A DNA stretch of 5,175 bases, from NCBI GenBank assembly GCA_030044455.1, contig JASHVU010000703.1, positions 1 to 5,175 of the forward strand. Direction: 5' to 3'. Positions within the stretch are counted from its first letter, which is position 1. Every line of letters starts with the position of its first letter. This document shows positions 4,188-5,175 of this stretch, in pieces. The position numbers and the translations under genes are program-made. The notes under the pieces are model-generated. The model was not told the DNA's origin and searched no databases. It saw nothing but the letters and a program-made list of their open reading frames with translations. This stretch comes from Acidobacteriaceae bacterium. Lineage in GTDB: Bacteria; Acidobacteriota; Terriglobia; Terriglobales; Acidobacteriaceae.

Positions 4188-5080
4188 TTACGTGTAGGCC
4201 AGGTTGATATTGTCGAAGGCTTCGTCGACCTCCTGCGGGCTCTTGAAGCCAATCGTTACACAATCCACGCCGGCATTCTGGAAAGCAAAGCGCACGGCTT
4301 TCTGGCGGTCGTCGCGCTGGGTGAAGGTGCCATCTCCGGCCAGTTTCATGCTGATCACGCCCATGCCTTCGCTCTTGACCTGCTTCACGTGGCTCACCAC
4401 TTCAGCGACGTTGCCGCCCGTTTCATAATCCATGCCGTCTGGCCCGTCCATGCGCGTGCCGTTGTGGTTCATGCGGATCATGGCGATCTGGGCCATTGAT
4501 CGCCGGGCACTCTGCGCAACGCGGGCAGGCCGTGGACTGAAACGCCGCGCACCTTGATGATCTGCTTGGCCTGCGCTTCGTTGACGCCATCGCGCCAGCG
4601 CGCGGTTTCTTCAACCCATTTGCCGTCGTGCTGCCAGTGCAGCAGCATAATGTCGAAGTAGTCGGTTTGCGAGATGTGGCGCATCTCGTCGAAGCGCTTG
4701 AGAGGATCGACACCGGGATCGGTGGTCACCTTGTTCATGAGCACATAACTCTCGCGTGGATAGGGCTTGAGCGCCTCGGCAAGCATGGCCGGGGTAACGT
4801 AGCTCTCCGCGGTCTCATAGAAACGGATGCCGCGATCCCAGGCGTGGTGAACGAGATTGTTGAATGCCTGCTGGCCCAGCGCCTTTTGCACGTAGCCGTT
4901 GTTGCTTCCGGTGCCGAAGGCAAGTCGTGTGACCTGAAGGTTCGACTTGCCGAGGGTAACCAATTCAGTGGCCTTCTGCGTGGAATCGGCGTGCAGAGTT
5001 GCGGCTGCGGTTGCAGCGCCGGCGACGGTTCCGACTGCGATGGAAGATTTGAGGAATTCGCGGCGAGAGACTGGGCTCAT
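4188..5080 (-). pseudogene. Tat-signal aldo/keto reductase, broken by a single-base frameshift
   Basis: Codons from ATG 5080 give MSPVSRREFLKSS, a twin-arginine signal (R6 R7) with a hydrophobic Ala-rich stretch to about residue 31, so export through Tat is expected. The rest matches the aldo/keto reductase barrel: LGKSNLQVTRLAFGTGSN (43-60), GIRFYETAESY (84-94), K117 in LMNKVTT, H148 in IMLLHWQHD, GVSVHG (179-184). The usual catalytic Asp is Glu here (E89; Y94, K117 and H148 are kept). The frame ends at 4478 after a non-family tail, PRSP. The family sequence resumes in another frame at AQIAMIRMNHNGTRMDG and ends at TAA 4188. One extra G in the TGGCC at 4495-4491 would restore W-A-Q and a 297-residue protein of normal length. 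So it is a recent pseudogene or a sequencing error. A strong Shine-Dalgarno precedes it. The substrate is unknown. Confidence 0.85.
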
Positions 5081-5086
5081 GAAGGA

Positions 5087-5092
5087 CCTCCT
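5087..5092 (-). promoter_or_regulatory. Strong Shine-Dalgarno of the aldo/keto reductase gene
   Basis: On the minus strand AGGAGG (extending to AGGAGGT) lies 6 bases before the ATG at 5080. It is the best ribosome binding site in the window and fixes the start, and so the Tat signal peptide. Confidence 0.8.
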
Positions 5093-5103
5093 GGGTGGGC
5101 CGA

Positions 5104-5121
5104 TTGGCCTGGGTTGGCCAA
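5104..5121. repeat. Small inverted repeat in the leader of the reductase gene
   Basis: TTGGCC-TGGGTT-GGCCAA has 6-base arms and a 6-base centre; TTGGCC also recurs directly at 5114-5119. It lies about 24 bases before the start codon. It could be an operator or a leader hairpin, or chance. The rest of 5093-5175 shows no gene and no convincing promoter. Confidence 0.3.
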
Positions 5122-5175
5122 TGCCGAGATGGTATCACGGCAACGACTGGACCGAGAATCGCAAATACAATGGAC

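Noticed and set aside
4188..4496. Independent 102-residue gene in the 3' half of the reductase
   Set aside because: It has no ribosome binding site, its sequence continues the aldo/keto reductase family directly after the frame break, and it lacks the catalytic half.

Overview
The window looks like an ordinary chromosomal stretch of a moderately GC-rich bacterium, most likely an acidobacterium (Terriglobales-like). This placement is inference. It rests on the gene set (a MqnP-type prenyltransferase of the futalosine menaquinone route, a Tat-exported aldo/keto reductase, a lone cyclic-nucleotide-binding domain, a single-domain STAS protein) and on intergenic palindromes with a GCTRAAGC core, which I associate with acidobacterial genomes. 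No phage, CRISPR, toxin or secretion cluster is visible, and I found no RNA gene.

Left part (1-1424), all on the minus strand, read right to left: a stand-alone cNMP-binding domain protein, then plsY (glycerol-3-phosphate acyltransferase), then the start of gpsA (glycerol-3-phosphate dehydrogenase), which runs off the left edge. plsY and gpsA overlap by 4 bases (ATGA). Together they supply sn-glycerol-3-phosphate and acylate it in the first step of phospholipid synthesis.

Middle (1425-1807): a 383-base divergent intergenic region. It holds a CRP/FNR-like palindrome, a second 16-base palindrome close to the STAS gene, and a doubtful 101-codon minus-strand ORF. To its right, on the plus strand, lie a STAS-domain anti-sigma-factor antagonist (1808-2128), a UbiA/MqnP-type integral-membrane prenyltransferase (2230-3096) and a classical short-chain dehydrogenase/reductase (3127-3930). 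The last two are 30 bases apart and probably co-transcribed.

Right part: the convergent gap 3931-4187 is built almost entirely of stacked palindromes. It begins with a 120-base MITE-like element with 20-base terminal inverted repeats and CTAG duplications, inserted exactly at the stop codon of the dehydrogenase. Several further hairpins follow. Beyond it, on the minus strand, lies a Tat-signal aldo/keto reductase (4188-5080) broken by one missing base near 4491-4495. The last 83 bases hold its leader, with a strong Shine-Dalgarno sequence, and nothing else I can name.

The most noteworthy items are the MITE at the stop codon, the single-base frameshift in the reductase, and the regulatory palindromes between the lone cNMP-binding protein and the STAS protein. 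I see no clear sign of a wholly new biological system.
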